From the NCBI GenBank assembly GCA_905250885.1, contig CAJNOQ010002637.1:1-23331 (forward strand): DNA of 23,331 nucleotides, given 5' to 3'. The notes beneath the pieces are model-generated. The model was not told the DNA's origin. It did no database searches and worked only from the letters and a program-made list of their open reading frames with translations. Below, piece by piece: positions 20,775-23,331 of this stretch (its first letter is position 1; every line of letters starts with the position of its first letter). Position numbers and translations under genes: made by a program. Source of the stretch: Didymodactylos carnosus. Taxonomy: Eukaryota > Rotifera > Eurotatoria > Philodinida > Philodinidae.

Positions 20775-20908
20775 AAAAAAATGTTATTAGTATCAAAAAC
20801 AGATAGAAAAACATGCGTTACATGAAAAAGTTAATCATTGAATAGAATCAACAATGTACGTTGATTATTCAGCATTCTTTCCCTTCTTCTCGCTTTCGCA
20901 ATAATGAT
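20775..20908 (+). repeat. Second copy of the 134-bp block, directly upstream of a gene
   Basis: This block is nearly identical (three or four mismatches) to 19789-19922. It runs from a poly(A)-like start through gttattagtatcaaaaa and acatgcgttacatgaaaaag to ctttcccttcttctcgcttt. It ends about 65 bp before the start codon at 20973, so it lies in the promoter or 5' leader of that gene. A frame open in the first copy (19851-20045) is closed here by a stop, so the block is unlikely to be coding. Confidence 0.85.
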
Positions 20909-20972
20909 AAAATAATACATGTAACAGCAGCTACTTAAAATGTAAGAATAGCGTTGTAAAATGCAGCGATAG

Positions 20973-22007
20973 ATGTTCACAATCATCATAGTTGATAATA
21001 GGATGGTTCTGATACATTCGGCACCGTGTGTTAGTAGTAACCCCTATTATAACTATGTGAGTTTCGTTTTACTATGCGCTATTATAATACCCGTAACACT
21101 GTTCATAATTGAAATATATCAACAATTTTCAATTATTATTCGATTACATTCAACGATCTCAGGTTACTGTAGTGATCCAAGAGGTTATGGTAGTCGATTG
21201 CTATTATGTATTACGTTTCTCATCGGATATGTACTGGTTAATTTATTAATCGAAGAACAGCAACAACAGAAAAATATGTTAAAATTTCTATTACAATCAA
21301 CTGTGTCAATGTGTCTACCTTTAGTGGGCATATTTTACACTCGTGGTAAAGGTCTTGCTCGAAATGAATACTTTCAGTTTGGTATTACAAGAAGAATTCC
21401 AATTTTCATCAGTGAACTCATTCATGTTGTAGCAGCTCTCGGTTGGGTATTTGTTTTTACCTACTTTAATTTGGAATATAGCATCTCCCTATTGATAAAT
21501 AAACATTATCCTAAGTATGATTATGTTTATTTTACTTTATCATGTTTAGTTATGTTACTCACCATACTATTTATTATAATCCAATGTATAATAATGATTC
21601 ATAATAGTGATCATGTCAGTACAGAAGAATTTTACTGTCCAGATTGTACCACGACAGAAGCTTATGAGGAAAATCGATCGTTCTTTACACTGAATGAATC
21701 AACCACTCAAATTTTACATCAAAATGCATGTCGTCGATGTTTTCGTTTGTCACCAATGGAAGCGAGCTCGCTAACAAATGATGGCCAAGAGTTAAGAATA
21801 GCAATTGTTTTACAGGCAATACCAGAGACAAATATTTTTAGTTGGATTAAATTTCATATCTGTTGTGGCCAAAACAGATACATTAGACCATCGTCATATA
21901 TAAAATGTCATGTAATTAGTTTTATTCTTGAATTAGTTATTTTCTTTGGTACTGCTGGTCTAGCTATTGGAGGATGTTTTATGAGAAAATATGAGAATTG
22001 TCTGTAG
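20973..22007 (+). CDS. Uncharacterised multi-pass membrane protein with two CxxC pairs, 344 residues
   Basis: An intact single-exon frame with an ATG start; a second ATG at residue 11 could be used instead. About six hydrophobic segments are visible, near residues 27-48, 74-93, 103-121, 143-165, 184-209 and 312-335. Between the fifth and sixth is a hydrophilic loop of about 100 residues with two Cys pairs, YCPDC (222, 225) and CRRC (253, 256), which could bind a metal or form disulfides, and two N-glycosylation-type sites (NRS at 234, NES at 241). A short Gln run (96-99) follows the second segment. The topology is reminiscent of small six-pass families such as Frag1/DRAM, but I see no diagnostic motif and make no functional claim. 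The codon usage and intact length suggest a real gene. A 134-bp repeat ends about 65 bp upstream; a polyadenylation signal follows the stop by about 20 bp. Confidence 0.75.
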   Translation: MFTIIIVDNRMVLIHSAPCVSSNPYYNYVSFVLLCAIIIPVTLFIIEIYQQFSIIIRLHSTISGYCSDPRGYGSRLLLCITFLIGYVLVNLLIEEQQQQKNMLKFLLQSTVSMCLPLVGIFYTRGKGLARNEYFQFGITRRIPIFISELIHVVAALGWVFVFTYFNLEYSISLLINKHYPKYDYVYFTLSCLVMLLTILFIIIQCIIMIHNSDHVSTEEFYCPDCTTTEAYEENRSFFTLNESTTQILHQNACRRCFRLSPMEASSLTNDGQELRIAIVLQAIPETNIFSWIKFHICCGQNRYIRPSSYIKCHVISFILELVIFFGTAGLAIGGCFMRKYENCL

Positions 22008-22025
22008 TTTTTTGAGTAATACATA

Positions 22026-22031
22026 AATAAA
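22026..22031 (+). terminator. Polyadenylation signal AATAAA
   Basis: A canonical AATAAA hexamer lies 19 nt after the stop codon of the membrane-protein gene, in the expected position and orientation for its 3' end. AT-rich DNA makes chance hexamers common, so the position is the main support. Confidence 0.5.
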
Positions 22032-23156
22032 ATGAAGAAATTCACCGCACATTTTGTATTTGAAGAATACGCTGTTGTTCATCAACTTATAATCATCCAA
22101 TTAATTTGACATACTAGGAGTTTTCAGGAAGATCTCAGTTTGTTTATACTTTGTCACTTTGTAGAGCACATGAGATTACACATAATCTGATATTTTTAGA
22201 TGTTTAAAACAAATAAATATACAGACAAACAAATCTATAACTCGTCATGCTGTACTCGTTTGCATGAATTATATTTGAAAACGCTTGAGAAACGTTCATA
22301 TCTCTTTTTCAAAAGTAATAATACTATATTTTGTGTGTGTGATGTTGGTGCAAAATCTCAAACATTATACGTTGATACATAATGCATTTTTTCAACCACG
22401 GAAACTAAACACTGTCGAAATTAGGGATGAGATAGCTCTAGTTCTCTTAAGAATGTTCGAAAGAATCGATTGTCAGTTCAGCTCTTTGACGAGGAATTGT
22501 TAACAGTTCTATTTCATTTATCTACAGCATTTCACGTTTATTTGTAGCTTCATTCTGCAATATAATCTGAAATTTCACAAGAAAATAGAAAGATACAAAG
22601 CTGAAATTTCAGTCATTCCTAGAAGATCCTGTAAGCTATTTATGGTAAAAGTTTGAGTGAAATCGGACGAGTCCTGTGAGAATTATAGAAGAAACAATTT
22701 CGAAAAATTTTTTAGTTTCAAGGTGTGTAGAAAAACCCTTTTCACATTTTATTACCATTCTAAAGAGACTCTATACGAAAACTAAAAACAATTTTCTAAA
22801 CCGTTTACCTTTTGGTCGTTTTATTTTGTCTGAAAAAATGTTTCCTTAAGTCGCGAGAACCGTTTCTGATTTGTAGCTTCATTTGTGCGTAAAAGTGTTT
22901 TGTGCATGTTCGAGAAGGAAAAAGTAAACAAAACCAGACGTAAATCATATGGTTGGATAGAGAAGCGAAAGCTCTACCAAACATGCTACTTTTTTTTGAT
23001 TTTTCTTTCTTTTCTTAAAAAAAATCCATTTTCTGTGGATGAGTCATCGAAAAAACGGATATTTTTGACTTTTGACCTACGGATCTCAGTGAGTTGATGA
23101 AATATCGTTGCGAAATTTTCTCATACGTGTAAAGCTCGAAGAGACACTTCAACTAT
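22032..23156. other. Non-coding stretch
   Basis: No supported gene. Frames at 22200-22503 and 22885-23097 are short and featureless. From about 22560 to 22900 the sequence is the moderately AT-rich, tract-like type seen elsewhere in the window in dispersed repeats. Confidence 0.4.
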
Positions 23157-23187
23157 CCAAAAGTTGAAAATAATTTTCAACTTTTGG
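23157..23187. repeat. Perfect 14-bp hairpin at the edge of the satellite
   Basis: The arms ccaaaagttgaaaa and ttttcaacttttgg are perfect inverted copies with a three-base loop (taa). The arm motif ttcaactttt is also the core of the satellite that follows, so the hairpin may be an inverted satellite unit or the seed of the array. Confidence 0.8.
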
Positions 23188-23331
23188 AATAGACTATCTA
23201 TATTTTCAACTTTCAATCTATTATTTCAACTATTCAACTTTTGATATTCTCTCTTCAACTATTCAACTATTCAATTATTCAACTTTTGATATTCTCTCTT
23301 CAACTATTCAACTATTCAATTATTCAACTTT
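23188..23331. repeat. Satellite with 45-bp period built from an 8-bp subunit, running off the window
   Basis: Two exact successive 45-bp periods begin at 23236 and 23281 (aacttttgatattctctctt, then caactattcaactattcaat, then tattc). Within each, the 8-mer attcaact repeats two or three times. Upstream, 23200-23235 holds degenerate copies of the same subunit (ttcaac). The array reaches the last base, so its full length is unknown. Confidence 0.85.

Noticed and set aside
1-23331. tRNA, rRNA, CRISPR or telomeric repeats
   Set aside because: No cloverleaf with a B-box, no rRNA-like conserved blocks, no regular spacer-repeat array and no telomere-type G-rich repeat was seen on either strand.

Overview
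The window looks like a piece of an AT-rich genome of a small invertebrate animal. My best guess is a bdelloid rotifer (Rotaria/Adineta type). The grounds are spliced genes with one very short intron (59 nt), a poly(A)-tailed LINE with target-site duplications, a hAT element, and many foldback repeats and minisatellites in a gene-poor background. The species assignment is inference. There are no bacterial operons, CRISPR arrays or recognisable tRNA/rRNA genes.

Layout. 1-1.9 kb: non-coding, two small hairpins. 1.92-3.84 kb: a broken copy of a gene family with a DDE-nuclease-like core, a C2H2 zinc finger and a charged tail. 4.08-4.46 kb: a diverged, one-armed copy of a foldback repeat. 5.2-7.2 kb: small hairpins, a Ser/Thr-rich exon-like frame and a duplicated exon-like motif. 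7.68-8.04 kb: a 366-bp non-autonomous hAT element with a perfect 8-bp target duplication and a remnant of the transposase C-terminus. It may sit in the last exon of a weakly supported minus-strand gene. 9.02-9.28 kb: a foldback element. 9.97-10.67 kb: a minisatellite built from two modules. 11.54-11.87 kb: nested inverted repeats.

12.04-14.42 kb holds the best-supported gene: a three-exon minus-strand gene for a 440-residue DUF4139 protein, whose diagnostic Trp-Ser-Pro-Arg-Tyr motif is completed only by splicing. Its 999-bp second intron carries a roughly 620-bp foldback element. A 5'-truncated LINE (14.56-16.44 kb, 17-bp target duplication, poly(A) tail, frameshifted reverse transcriptase) is inserted about 120 bp upstream of its start codon.

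16.6-19.6 kb is mostly AT-rich, with a possible degraded minus-strand gene at its start. 19.66-20.91 kb is a mosaic of interleaved direct and inverted repeats. 20.97-22.01 kb is an intact single-exon gene for an unrecognised protein with about six membrane segments and two CxxC pairs. The window ends in a 45-bp satellite that runs off the edge.

Only two genes look intact: the DUF4139 gene and the membrane-protein gene. No functional link between them is visible. Most of the remaining structure reflects mobile-element activity: hAT, LINE, foldback elements and a possible DDE-like family.
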